NCBI GenBank assembly: GCA_017562135.1
Contig: QEYB01000003.1
Coordinates: 682,001-746,000 of the forward strand
Length of the DNA stretch: 64,000 nt
Reading direction: 5' to 3'
Source: Dipylidium caninum
Taxonomy: Eukaryota > Platyhelminthes > Cestoda > Cyclophyllidea > Dipylidiidae
The notes beneath the pieces are model-generated. The model was given only the letters and a program-made list of their open reading frames with translations. It was not told the origin of the DNA and made no database searches. Shown one piece after another: positions 13,151 through 25,709 of the stretch (its first letter is position 1; the number at the start of each line of letters is the position of its first letter). Made by a program: the position numbers and the translations under genes.

Positions 13151-16100
13151 ACAATCGACAAGCCTAATAAATACGCCGTTAATGTTAAATATACGCAATT
13201 ATTGTTATTTTTAGAATTATTATACACGATAAAGATTAATTTAAGTTAGTGGATTTAATGTATTTCGGGCCAACAACGACTTTATATTCTATGCGCAACT
13301 GTGATTCATGGCACGTTTTCAAGGTCGATCACGCGCCGCCAGATGTCTTTTGCCCCTTTCGTGGTCTTCCGCACGGCGCCCGTTGTCATGGTGTCCGTTC
13401 GTCCGCCATCTTTCTATCTAAAGGGAGCCTAAGACGGACAATCTATAAATGTCCACTTTGGGAGTACATTTGGCCGCTTTAGTTGGCTGATTGACTGCAC
13501 ACGGACGAGCTTTCGAGTATCGGTGCAATTGAGACAGGGTCGCCTCTTTTGGATATAACGCATCCGACAGATCCTACGAAGTAGCCCTTCAATGATTCCA
13601 TTTGTGCTTTCTGTCTGCATAGAGGAGTCTCCTCATTGTTTCCTCAATTCTCAATACCATTATCCACCGGTGGAAGAAGCCTCACGTGAGTTGATTAGCA
13701 AAACGAATCGCCAGGCTCTATAATTAAACCCATACGTTTACTCATCGGCCGTTTTGACTGCCACACACGAAAACCCTGTAATTATATTCAGTGTATTGTG
13801 AGGTTTTGATATCTTCTGTTTATTCCTCAACGCTTTTGTTCTCGTGCGTTATTTGTTTTGACTTTTAACGTAGTCCAATTTCCGGGACCGATGGAGTTGA
13901 CTGTTGCATGTCTGTATAAAAATGTACTGATGCGATTACTTGCGCCTCCGCTGGCTATTTAGGGCTCATCGTCTTCCCTTATTTTCTCTCATAAACAGGT
14001 TGTGTTCGTACTTGATCTCTTTCGGTGTTTTCACATCATGGGTCCCAGGTATTGTACCTACACTCCATCAAAGAAGCCACATGTGTCGCTATTATTTTTA
14101 ATGAGTTGTCATTTGTTTCATTTACCCGTCTGTTTTTGTTGGGCTCGTTGCTGTCTTGGCTCAGTCTATTCCGCCAGTTTTTCTATACATTCAATCTTCT
14201 AAGATTACGTGGTAATGGCTCATAACACTTTCTTTAATCACACTTATTACTTTCCTAAAGCAATCTTAGGTAAACCCGTGGGGATCCTATGTGATGACTT
14301 GTAATGCAGACATGTACTTCTACTTTTGTGTCCTGATTGGGGTTAGAATCGCTTTTGCGACTTTCCAAGCCCACTTTCAAGATAAATATGCAGCGTTTTC
14401 CTCTTCGCTACTCAATGGCTCCTCGTCTCTGTTCGTCATTTCAATCTAATCATTTTAAAATTTTTGGTCGCCAATTCGCTAGCTGATCGGTGTCTCGCTT
14501 TGCCCTGAGAATTGCATCAGCTTCATTCTGAGGGCTCTTGAGGTTAAGCATAGGCACTTGCATCATCAAGTATGGGAATTATTTTTAACGTAGCCTCAAG
14601 TGATCTCCGCTTTATCAGTTAAGATCAGAATTAAGTAATCTGTGTACTAATGCAGGACCAATTCACCCAAATCAGGGTCTGTTAAAACACATTCATGTCG
14701 CCTGTTTCAGCTCTAGCTCACCTTCTCACCTCCATTTAGTATTCCAAAATGATAATCTTGGAGGCATGTCTGTACAGGAAAGTGATAGCATTTGTGAGGA
14801 TTGGTGTGTGATTTCTTTGGTTTTTTTCTGGGTCGGTTATGACTTATTGGTCGTCGCTATCAGGAAGTGAATTAATCTGGTTTTTGGAATTGTTGTGTTT
14901 GTAGAGTTGTGAAGAGAAGATTAGGTGAGATTTTTTTAATATACATTCGTTAATATAGTCTCCAATTGTTTTTTAAGGTGGAATCGTTTGACAGTCTTGT
15001 GCATTTCTACGCTGAAAGAACCAGATTTCGCTGGAGGTTATTGTTGATTGAGACACTGTTATGATAGATACGATGCACACGTTTTACAGACGCTAATTTA
15101 TTTTGTATGATCTAGCCCAATGCCTAAATTAAACCCAATTCTAAAGTTGGTTGAATAAAAATGTTTTATTTTCTACATTTTATGATTATGAGTCTTTCCT
15201 CTGTAGCCATTACGGTTTCACTGAGTGACTTGACATCACGACGATGATTTTCATGTCCACAGTGCTGGGAAATATGCGTTATCCCGGAAACCACTATGTG
15301 TGAATTAATTTGTGGCATATCACACCACAGAACCCTCGTCTAGTGACAAACCCCACTAAGACGGTGAGGCTGGTGGCGAAGGCCAGCAAGCTCCGCCCTC
15401 CTCTGGACCGGCCGGGGTGAATCACCTCGGCCGAGATGTGCGCGACGCCCCGCATCGATGGGCACGCGCACGCGCGCACGTGGGCAGGCGGGGTTGTGCA
15501 CGCCGCCCGCTAACGAGACGCAGGTGGGGCTCTTCCTGGCTAGCCGATCTGCCCACTTTGGAAATGACTGTCTTGTTGCTGGTGCTTGCTTATCAAAATG
15601 TGGGCAATGTGCGGCTGTGGCGAATGCATAATTCACCTGAGGAAGCTTGTCGTGCGTTTCTGTGGCAACTTTTGCAGTTGCCCTGGCCTATTCCCCTGTC
15701 TCATTCGACAGTCGTAAAAGTGGCGGCTTCTTGAACCTTAGTGGACTTATTTAAACATCTGTTATTTATTAATCTGGGGTAATTATCCACCCTCATATTT
15801 GGTGATGTGGGAGATTTAGGATCCCCGTCAGTACATGTACTGGAGGCGCGCAGAATGTGAAGTTTTGGTCGTTGTGCCCCCAACTTAAAATATTTATCGC
15901 TTAAGACCTTGTATCCGCTAAGCAGGTCTTATTACGAGTAAAATGTAAAATGCCTTACTTTACTAGGAGTAGTACAAATGAGGCGCTTTAACATGTTGAA
16001 ATAGGAATTAAATTTCCATTCGCATTATTTTTGCGGTGGTTTCTGTAGTCCCGTTTTCCGTTAGCAATTAGCATACATTGTTGACGCAGTGGAGTGCATA

Positions 16101-19100
16101 TACGGTGATTATTTTTTCGCTCATCCCTCTATGTCTGTAACCTTTAATCTCAAAATTTTTGGCCTGAAGCTAGCGTGGAATCCTAAAGTAGTGTTGCAGT
16201 TAGGTTTACTTCGATCCGTTCGGCATCGTGAATCGGTGATTTTGACTAGAGCGGTGCCCTGCTGCGCAATTTCAACTCTCTGTGGCATTTTAGGCGGTAT
16301 GCACTCAAGTATTTATGTCACAACTTAACCGCTTTTCTGCCGATAGACAACCTTGAAAGTGATCAAGGACACATGACAGCGATTGTGAAGCAGTTAGGAT
16401 TGTTGATGAGCACAAGACTCAACGAGTATAAAAGACCTTGTTTGTATTTTTTCATATCCATCTAAGTTCGTATTACTGATGCCCCTATAAAAATGTAGAG
16501 GTTTGAGCACGCTTACTGACAGTTGATTTTGTCAATGGATTCGAGCTTAACATATCTCGCCTTATCAGGTTTTGTTTGGATTCAATTTCTAAACAGATCA
16601 TGGTAAATGTTCTACTTCCATTCGGGTTGTTCTTTTACTGAACGTGAAAGGCATACAATGGATGAGTTATTTAGGAAGGTGCGGCCAGCACGGCAGCTTC
16701 TGACATTCAATTAGGGTAATGAGAAGCGCAAAGAGTTTTTTAGCCCATTTATCGGCGAGTTTTTTTGGCGAAGACGCCTCCTGCCTCGCCCTAAGATGCT
16801 GCCAGGGGAAAAGTTTTTGGAGTTTGTTCTATTAAGTAGTTATTTTGAGGACATTTCATTCCACGTCATCCTGCAATCTTCCCCGAGTGTATTTCCTTAA
16901 ATTTACTAGATATCTCACGATTTCAACTTCTTCGTTAGAGGAGTACTTAGCCGAGTTTGCGTTTTCCTCGTTAAATGTACGTCTTTGTGTGGGGTTAGTG
17001 CTCTACTTAAGAGGAACGCAGGTCTGTTGCTCTCCCGCTCTTTGAAAAATTGATCCAAAAGTTTTTTAGTAATGGATTAGAAAAGATCACGGGGATGAGA
17101 ATTTCGAAGTTATTACAATAGTTGTGTCGAACACTACTCAGGTTGCTTTCTGCCCCTGCTGTCATTGCATCGGTTTAGAAGCGAGCCGGTGGTATACAAA
17201 GTAAAATGAAAGCGGGCGTCATCATTCTTTCATACTCGAAGGTTCGGGTCTGGATCGTGTGGTTTTGGAGGCCTCAACAGAAGTGGAGGAGGGGGCGGTG
17301 AGTGTCATTTATTCAGGTAACAGCGTTTAAGGTCTCCGAGGCCTTTAGTGGTGTCTTTTTCAACGTTGTTGACTGATGTCATAAACACTGTGGATAAGGT
17401 CAGCTCTGTAAGTCAAATAATGCTTTGCGCACCCACACCTAATAATATAGCAGGAATGTTTGGTTTTTCAGCGTCGTATGTGGGAGGGTTTAGGCCACGA
17501 TGTTACCCATATTTACTGAGCAGGAGAGAGATTTGCACATCCTTCTGGCGGGAAGCAGGCCTGTTGAAATCAGCACCAATTTATCAAACAGCAGTACACA
17601 AGTTTATAGGAGAAGGTGGAGTAGCTTTTCTAAATGCTGATGTATGGGTATGATGGTGGCACTCTAAAACGACCAACGATGCATTTGGGGAGGGGAGAGG
17701 AACTCAGCCTTATTTACCTTTGGTTACGGTCCGACTAGGGGAAAAAGGGGTGTACATATGCGTATGTTGACGTTGGTCCTTAAATAACAAATTAATTCTA
17801 TTTCGGGTCTTTAGACGGTGTAACCACCCTCATTCAGTCCACAAGTATGGAACTCAAACCTTTGAAAGCTTAATGTGGGGAACTAGGGGAAAATGGACTT
17901 TGTCACATGTTCGGAGCTGCTCGGGATCTCAAGTTTCTCACCATTAGAATTGGGTGCAATAGTGCCTGCTTTCACTATTTACGCACATCGAGTTAGCCCC
18001 ACTTGGGTGTGTGCTTCCGCGATCTGCCCACGTGGGTTTCGATACGTTCCCGAGTGAGGGGACTCCTTAGGCATCCCGTGACCAGAACGAAGCCAACTAT
18101 ATGGGATGAAACCGTGACCAAAAACCACTGGCGAGTGATGGGAGCCGCGGCTAGTAAGGTTCGAATGATCAGGTCTCGAATCAGGGGACTTTCCGATAGA
18201 TGTGCTTTTGAATCTTCAAATCACTTGTGAGAGTAGTAAGAAGAGTAAATTGTGCGTCATGTTAGCTGCACAAATTCTTGTCGGAGAATGTGCTGAGGAG
18301 ATAAAAGACGCCGGAAGATCGAGGGCCTCCAGCGAATCCTCGTTTCCGGACCACATAAACTAAGAGGCTGCAAGTCAGCGTGGAAGATTTGCACCACAGC
18401 TCCCCGCAAGGTCGTGCTGTTCTAGCCAGGTGCACGGAGCAGTCCACATCGACGGGAGACCGGCGGTTCGTATGCACGAAAGCTTATTAAAGCGTGGGTA
18501 AATGTCCCATCTCCAGATGCCCTTCATTCCTCAGGCCACCGGTTCTTCTACTGGCACAGTCATGCTTCTGTCATAATTGGCGTCCAAGTGAATGTAACTG
18601 TTGGAACAATGGGTCCTAATAGGAGTTAGCTTCCATCGAAAGTCAGGTATAAAGACGGATGAGTAATGGCGATAGGTTACATCGGTTCTGACGTAAAAAA
18701 TCTGAACACAGTCCCGAAACTGGTCTATCTGCTCTGCTGCTTGTAACATCCTCCCTTCGCGACGTAAGCGGCTAAATGAGACGAGGGGGCGGTAGAGAGC
18801 TTCAACGAAGGAATATCAAGAGACAGTTAGCAAGCCGGTCTCGGGGCCTGCCGTTCCAATGACTGTAGGTGGCGCGCGCGGAGATATTCACTAGACTCCA
18901 ACCATTCGGCCGCCCATGCAACATCCTCGCGGTGTTGGTGCAGGGAAGTCAATTAGATCGAGGTGATAGCGCTCCTTTGGGCTTATATTGCACCCTTTCA
19001 CCAAGTTCAGAGCGCTACGGTTTCCTTTGATAAATCTTTGGGCCCGGAAGCTACCTGCCTGGCATGTCGCCCATAGTCACTATTGTTTGGAATATATGAA

Positions 19101-22100
19101 TTATTAGCATACGTCTCATGCCCCACTGCAGTTGGAAATGGCTTCAAGGTATGCAAAAGCCCTACTTGACGCAAAGAGAGGCAGCCTGACGAAAGACAAA
19201 AACTGCCAAAGGATCGTGTTTGCAGGGCGTGACAAAGAAGTGGGGGAAAAGCACGCCTGTCTGACTTCTGCCAGTGGACGCAAAATCGATGGCGTCCGCA
19301 CCGCCTCCTTAGCCCAGCGATGAGGCTACATGTGGAGGGCTGATGACAGGGGGAGCGCTCGCTCCCGTGACCCCCGCAGCTGAACTATGTCCAGTGTTGT
19401 CTGAAAATCGGGAACGTTAAATAAGACGGAGTCGGCAAGTAGGAGGGTAATCTCTTGCCTCAACCTTATTTTGGCGGACTTTTCCAAACCCAGACACAAT
19501 AATAATACAAAAAGCTTGAAGAAGTTAATGATGACGCTACAACTTAGAGAAGACGTCTTGACCTCTGCTGGTAGAAATAAATTACCGAGTGTCGCAAATT
19601 AGCACCAATCACGATCTTCTTTTGGGAGGCTCTCTTCACTCGGCGTTTGCACGAGTCTTAAACCTCAAAATCCGTTACAAGTCTGAGGCGACGTTGATTT
19701 GAAGTACACCTCAGTGGGGCCAGTTGTGCGGGCAACGTCAACAACTACGCGGTGAACTGAACTCGGAGTGAATATTTCAAAATAAACAGAATGCGCAGAC
19801 ATGACTGCGCACATCGCTTTGGGAGGGTCATGTGCTGCGAGGCTCAATAAGCTCAGTTTAAAATAAACATCGTCGGTTTACGGGAATGGCCCCCTTAAAC
19901 ATGTACGACGGAACAGGAAGACTGATCCAGGATGCGGAATGATTCCAACGTTTCCACGGCTTCAGTGGGGGGGGGGGGGGCGGGGAGGTACGGGTAATGT
20001 CAACAATTAGAATTTTGTGTGCTGGGGCAAAGGTAAAAAACTATATTGACACGATAGTGGGTCATTCACCTCATCTGGAATGCGCATGTGTAATTAGGGA
20101 GGCCAAACACATACTTGCAAAGGCACGGGCAATGACTGAATGGCACTTTCCAACCCGTCGCTTTGTCAATTTTCCGAAACATGAAGAAAATCCATGTCCC
20201 GTGCAACCGGAAATGTGTCATGACTGTTTATCCCGAGGAAATACCACATGTCTCGGTCACAAGTTTTGCTGTCAGCTTGGGATACAAAATGGAGGGAGGA
20301 AAAGTAAAAGATTGGACGATAACGGCCTTACTGGGAGAATCGGGCAAACCGAGAGTGCGTTGAAATGAAAGCACGAATGGAATGTCGACACAAACTGCAT
20401 AAATGGACACCAATTAGTTTTAACGCGCCTAATTCTACCGAGCGCTGTCGAATAGCTGGGTCTACCGTGAGGCCCGGTCCAATTAAATGATTCATTTGAC
20501 GAATACTGATAAACAGCACCCACTTCGCATGGTCACGACGCCAGCATTTTTTACGAAATAAATGGGCAAAGAAGCCATTCTGTGATACATTTGTCTCAAA
20601 ATACAATTGTTGGCAGGATAAATTGAAGCAAAAACACAAATCTGGGCAATTGGAGAACCATACATAGGCCTGAGAGGAAAGAAAGGACGATTTATTAGGA
20701 CAGGTAACTGTCTAGCTAACTAGCACTGAATCATCGAGGCCCGATAAAGTAATCAGGGCGTCAAAAGGAGCAAAAAATCAGTGCGTTGGAGTGAATCAAA
20801 ACAAAATGATGAACAAAACAAGTACACAGGCGAACTGTGCAAAGCATACTTGGGATTACTGTGTGTAAACAAGAAACCAACATCTTCCTGATTAAAAAGG
20901 AAATTCTACCCAAAGGAAGAGTCTCATGAATGACGACTCAGTTAGATGCAGGAGTTTATTTGTGGCGACATCATAAAATGACCGTACAAGTTGCCATACG
21001 AACATTAGTCACCGTTACTATGGAGCAAAGAGCCTATTCAACCTTATTCTTCCCTTAGGGAGGTAAAGATTTCCGCTCAGACCGGAAGGAATACAGTGGT
21101 AACACAAAGCAAAATCATTAATATAGGAGTGGAGGACCCGTTAGGAGTAATATAAAGACGAGGCAGTGATCCCCCAAGGCAGTGCCGATAATAAGTGGGC
21201 ACTCCACCGCAGACTGAACAACCAGTTTGAGCCTAGATACCAAATGAACTCTAACTCTCCCAACATCTTGTGTTAAATAGAGGGTGAAGTCCAATCTACT
21301 TACCTGTCAACTGTAAAGAAACTGAGCACAAGTTTATGTTCTATTGCACAATACAATAGAACAAGAGGCGCAAGATTCGCTTTAATGCTAATTAGACGAG
21401 GCATGGGAAGAATGAAAATTGGCTAGGCTATTGATCTGCGAAGATGATAGGTTTGGAGTGATTGAACCGCCGAGTAGACTCCCTTTCCCCTGACATCTGG
21501 ACTCAGTCGACTAACTGTACAACCTTCAACTCCCGCCTCCATCACCTCAACGACAGAGATTAAGATACGTGATCGGGGATGACAGAGGTGTTGCAAAATC
21601 ATTTCTAGTTGCTAATTAATGTGCGAGTTAGTTTCAAGTGCATGGTATTATTAACATGAACGGTGCAAATATTCGTTGGAACGGTGATACGGTCCGGGAT
21701 GAGCTCTATTTAAGGGTTCATAGTAATCAGCAAGAGATTGAAAAAGGTAGGAAGCCAAGCTACTTCAATGAGATATCAGGTGGGTGAAGTCCAGCGTAAA
21801 ATGTCCTAGAGGTTCCCAGAAATTCATGCGAGACAAGGGAATCAAGGTCCAACCCCACACGTATGTATAAAATGACGAAACATCTGATTTAATTGGCAGG
21901 GATGAACGCTAACGCTATTTACTCAGTCACTTTTTGAAAAAGACAAATTTACCACAGTTAGAGGCAGAGCTGCGCTCTCCCACTGACGTGGTGGTGTGCA
22001 TTACCTGACCTGTATCAATTTTTGGTCTTCAATTATTAGTTTTAAATACATGGATAACACATATGTTTCAGCTTCGGTGTCATCATGCCAGAAAAATAGA

Positions 22101-22467
22101 TGTCAACGTTTTATTGATGGACGGACGCCCAATAACGACGTCAACGATTTACCCGAATTCACAAGATGAGATTAACAAAATTATATAGAAGTATCTACTG
22201 AAATCGTTGAAAATTCTAAGGCAGCTTTAAGTCGATGAAGAGTTAAAAAGCGCTTTTTCTGTTACGCATTATAAAAATGACGCTTTAACAACAGCTTTGG
22301 TGTATGAGATACGCATTTTTGAGGAATTTTGTATGAAAACATATTGTTTTCACAAATACACGAGACCAAATAGATCTACTAAATAACAAGTTATCCTAGA
22401 CTGGAGTGTGTAAAGCTTATGTGATATCTACAACAAAAAGTATATGTACAAAAACGGTTCCAGTAAG
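13151..22467. other. Intergenic or intronic, no supported gene
   Basis: No exon with family resemblance was found. To the eye, 13.2-17.9 kb is T-rich on the plus strand and about 19.5-22.4 kb is A-rich, a switch that parallels the transcribed strands of the genes elsewhere in the window. A CpG-rich island (15.36-15.53 kb) interrupts the T-rich part. Open frames of up to about 123 codons (17348-17653 and 19997-20368, both plus) have no recognisable domains. The stretch may hold introns of a plus-strand gene on the left and 3' flanking sequence of the minus-strand POU gene on the right. Confidence 0.4.
19967..19985. repeat. Poly-G run (G14, C, G4)
   Basis: Fourteen consecutive G residues at 19967-19980 are followed by C and four more G. 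The run could form a G-quadruplex, and its length may be uncertain through sequencing slippage. Confidence 0.85.
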
Positions 22468-24186
22468 TCAACGCTTCGATGTTATTCCAAGCTGGTAACG
22501 ACGATTCGAGAACCAAATCCTCACACTCTCCCTCTCGTATCCAATAGATTCCGCTAATCGCGAAAGCTCTTCACCTGAATAGACTTTAAGTTGTTTATTT
22601 AGGTAAACATACCTCGTGGCCTGGAATTACGTTTAAAGTGCTGGATCATCTGTTCGACAGCGGTCTCGGTAAAGACCGCCCGGCACTTGCGATTACGACG
22701 AGGGGGAAGAGAACATTTAGGGGGTTCAAGGCCCTCACCGACGATTCTCTCGCGTAGATCCAAGAGGTCTGTCATTACATCAGTAGAGGGGAGAGACAAA
22801 GTTTGGCCCGGGTCAAGAGTATCCTGTTCTTCCGACTCGACCTGATCCAACCACTGCTCCAAGTATGGCTGGGCGCTTATTGCAGCCCGCAAAGTGATGT
22901 CGAGCTTTTCGAATCTAATGCCACATAACAAGCTTTTTGTTCACTTAAGCATGCATGATAGATTTGTAATCGCTAAGTTTTAGAGATCCTCGGTGCAGGA
23001 GATAAGGATAATACATAAAAATTACATGGTGAATTTAAATTGTATGATTATGTCCTAATGCCTATATGGAAATCAGTGAATTCCGGAACAGTAAATTTCA
23101 TAGCAGTCGAGAAACAGATTGAAAAGTTGATGGGGACAGTGCTAGCCATCAAGATTGGACAAAGGAATAAAACGGTGCGCAAATAGTGCAAGAGAAATAC
23201 TGCAACGTTTGTCTTCAAAAGTATTGTCCCCGAATAAAACCACATTTAGTTTGCAGGCATAACTAACCTTACAAAGCTTTCCCGCTCAATGCGAAAAAAG
23301 TTTACATGCACATACAGGATAACAAAACCAAGTCAGTCTACTAACACACAAATAAGTAGCGTGTAATTGGGTTGAGCAAACGACTCAAAAAATAAAAGGG
23401 GCAATGGAAACCAAATGCCGTTAATAATCTAGCTTGCCAGAGTTGGACAGATTAAACCTGAATAAAGAATGCAATATACCTGCACAAAAAGGACTGGCTG
23501 AATTTGAGTCCACCTGTGATAGTTTCAGTGATTTTTCGACTCAATTTTGCCTGTGAAAGAGTCCTTGTCGTTCGATAACGTCTCAGACGGTCCGCTAACA
23601 GAGCCAATTTTGTGACATTGTACCCATTTATTACAACAGTGTCGTTAGGAGAAAGGGCGTTCCGGGAAACTTTAGAGGTCAATTTACTCACTAAGAATAA
23701 AAAACATCAAGGATTCACACAGAAAAAAAAACATTAAAATGGAGTAACCCAACATTTTTGACCGAGCAGTTTCTGAACATCATCATTTGATATATCAGGC
23801 CCGGAGTTTTCATCAAATTCAGTTTGATCAAACGGTTCTTGAAGTTCTGTCTGTGCACACGTCGCCGGCAGAGTAGCTAGTGGGGTTTGCTTGAAAACAA
23901 GACCTTCATTTACACGCTCAACGGTTGTGTTTGCGAGAATCAACTGGCCTAGGAGATAATTGACGAGTAAGGGGAAAGTCTCGGAGGATGCAGACAAATA
24001 CTTGATAAACCTACCAGAAGGCGCTATGTAAAAAGGAATGTTATCTGAGCCCGATATGGTAATGGCGCTGGCAGGAAGCATGATTACATGGGAAGGGGGA
24101 AGTTGGGAAACATCAGAATTACTATACTCAGGAAGAACAGATAGATCAAGTGCTGAATCTCCAGCTGGGGGGGTGTAGTCACCCAT
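22468..24186 (-). CDS. POU6F: POU class 6 homeodomain transcription factor
   Basis: Minus-strand exons: about 24186-23737 (N-terminus), 23690-23480, 22914-22613 and 22574-22468. The last three join in phase with introns of 565 and 38 nt. The POU-specific domain spans exons 2-3, with LSQAKLSRKI and SQSFLCR|FEKLDIT, the classic SQ...CRFE core. The exon break between CR and FEKLD falls where vertebrate POU6F genes have an intron. A linker of about 55 residues follows, then a homeodomain beginning RNRKCRAVFTETAVEQMIQH and ending ESVRIWFSNRRYQL, with a stop soon after. FKRNSRPRG resembles the POU6 segment FEKNTHPSG, which is the basis for the class call. Homeodomain position 50 is Ser, whereas POU proteins have Cys (WFCN). 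The N-terminal exon (ATG at 24186) is acidic and unstructured. Its 3' junction is unresolved: exon 2 needs one preceding base, and T|GTTGGG or G|GTCAAA would both fit. It probably binds DNA in neural development, by family analogy. Confidence 0.87.
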
Positions 24187-25709
24187 AAAAGCTAATGAAA
24201 AGTGAGATATTCTATTAGCCGCTTTTTATTACAGATCCTAAAAAGAAAATATTAATGTCAGCATAGGGCAACGGAGGCGAAAAAGGGGAACGCGTGGATC
24301 TGTTGAGTTCTTAATAGACTTTGAGGGTGAATGCGTGAAGAATGAAAGCGGGTGACTTTAAGTGGGTAAAGCGGATAAATATGGTAATAACGAGATGTTC
24401 GCGTCCATTAAACACACCGCTCAATAAACAAGTGGCGACAAAGTCACCAGGTAAGATGTTATATTATTTCCCTAATACTGATATTTGCAGTTGTAAATTA
24501 TGGACTCATAAAGGATAATAATCGTTAAGATTTTTACTGATATAAAACTTTTTTACGTAATTACAACGATCTATTTAAAAAAGAGGTTAAAATACGAACA
24601 CCCATAAGTTTTGTTTATGCCATCAATACGAGTAATAAGTTATAACTTTTTGTAACAAAGTTCACGGAAGACTAGTTTTCAGCCGATTGATTTGATATTC
24701 ATTAACCTTGTGGAAAATGTCGATCCGTTCTTGTGAGCAACCCATCTATCCTAAGTAATAGGAACCGGCGTAAATACATAACTAGACTATAAGACTAAGT
24801 GATAATTATGTTGCCCAGCTGAGTTGCGGCCAGGCGATCAGCATATCGAAAACATTATAGATGTTTCTGCAGATAAGAGAAAGGGCTATAATGGCATTAT
24901 AAATCATATCATATCGTGGGTTTAAATTTTTCTTTAACTAATAAACTTACTTCTTATACGAATGCATCGATGCGAGTGGTAGCATGTTAAATAGCACTTT
25001 CATATTAACACAAAATTTCCGATGGGGACTGTTATGAAAAAATGCACTTGCTGGATCCTGACAAGGTGTCATTTCGATGGCATAGTACGTAACTGGTTGT
25101 TTTTATGGTGATAGTCAAGGGGGAAGGCGCAAATAGTAGTAAATATACAATTCGCGGATATTAACGAAGCATGAATTGAGAACGTTGTTACCGTCGCCAA
25201 ATATTGAAGTGGGTATTTTATATGCCTGTAACGTGTAAATGTTTCGGCAGCTTGCGGACAAAATTATTTGTCTTGCTTACATCATTTATACTACAAAGTG
25301 TGGGTTATTTGCCATTAGTACGAGAACTTGATGACATTTGTTATCGGGCGATAAATCAGTTGTTCAAATCGCGGTTATTACAAATTTCCTGTGGATATCA
25401 GCTGTTTTGTTGGCGTGTTTGTTTGCTAAGTTTTATTTAATTCCTTTCACTGGAAAGAAAAATACTATAGATTTGATAAGATATAGTACTTACTTGTTTT
25501 CATGTCAGCTTACGAGATCGGCAATTAAAGTCATAGTTGTTAGTAGGCTACGATGATGCCTTCTTACCCTTTGTAAAAAATAAATTTGGTGCGTCAATCG
25601 AATAGCCTTGCTACTGAGTCCAGACTAAAACTGGCACTGTGTGAAAGGAACCTGTTTGTGCCCTCCGAAAAGTGACTTCTCTGTTCCATATTTTTCAGTG
25701 GATTTCAGT
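24187..25709. other. Intergenic, divergent upstream of POU6 and CHTF18
   Basis: This AT-rich 1.5 kb lies between the 5' ends of the minus-strand POU6 gene and the plus-strand CHTF18 gene, so it should contain both promoters or the 5' untranslated exons. I see no clear TATA or CCAAT motif. The open frames at 25204-25556 are hydrophobic, short and unrecognised. Confidence 0.4.
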
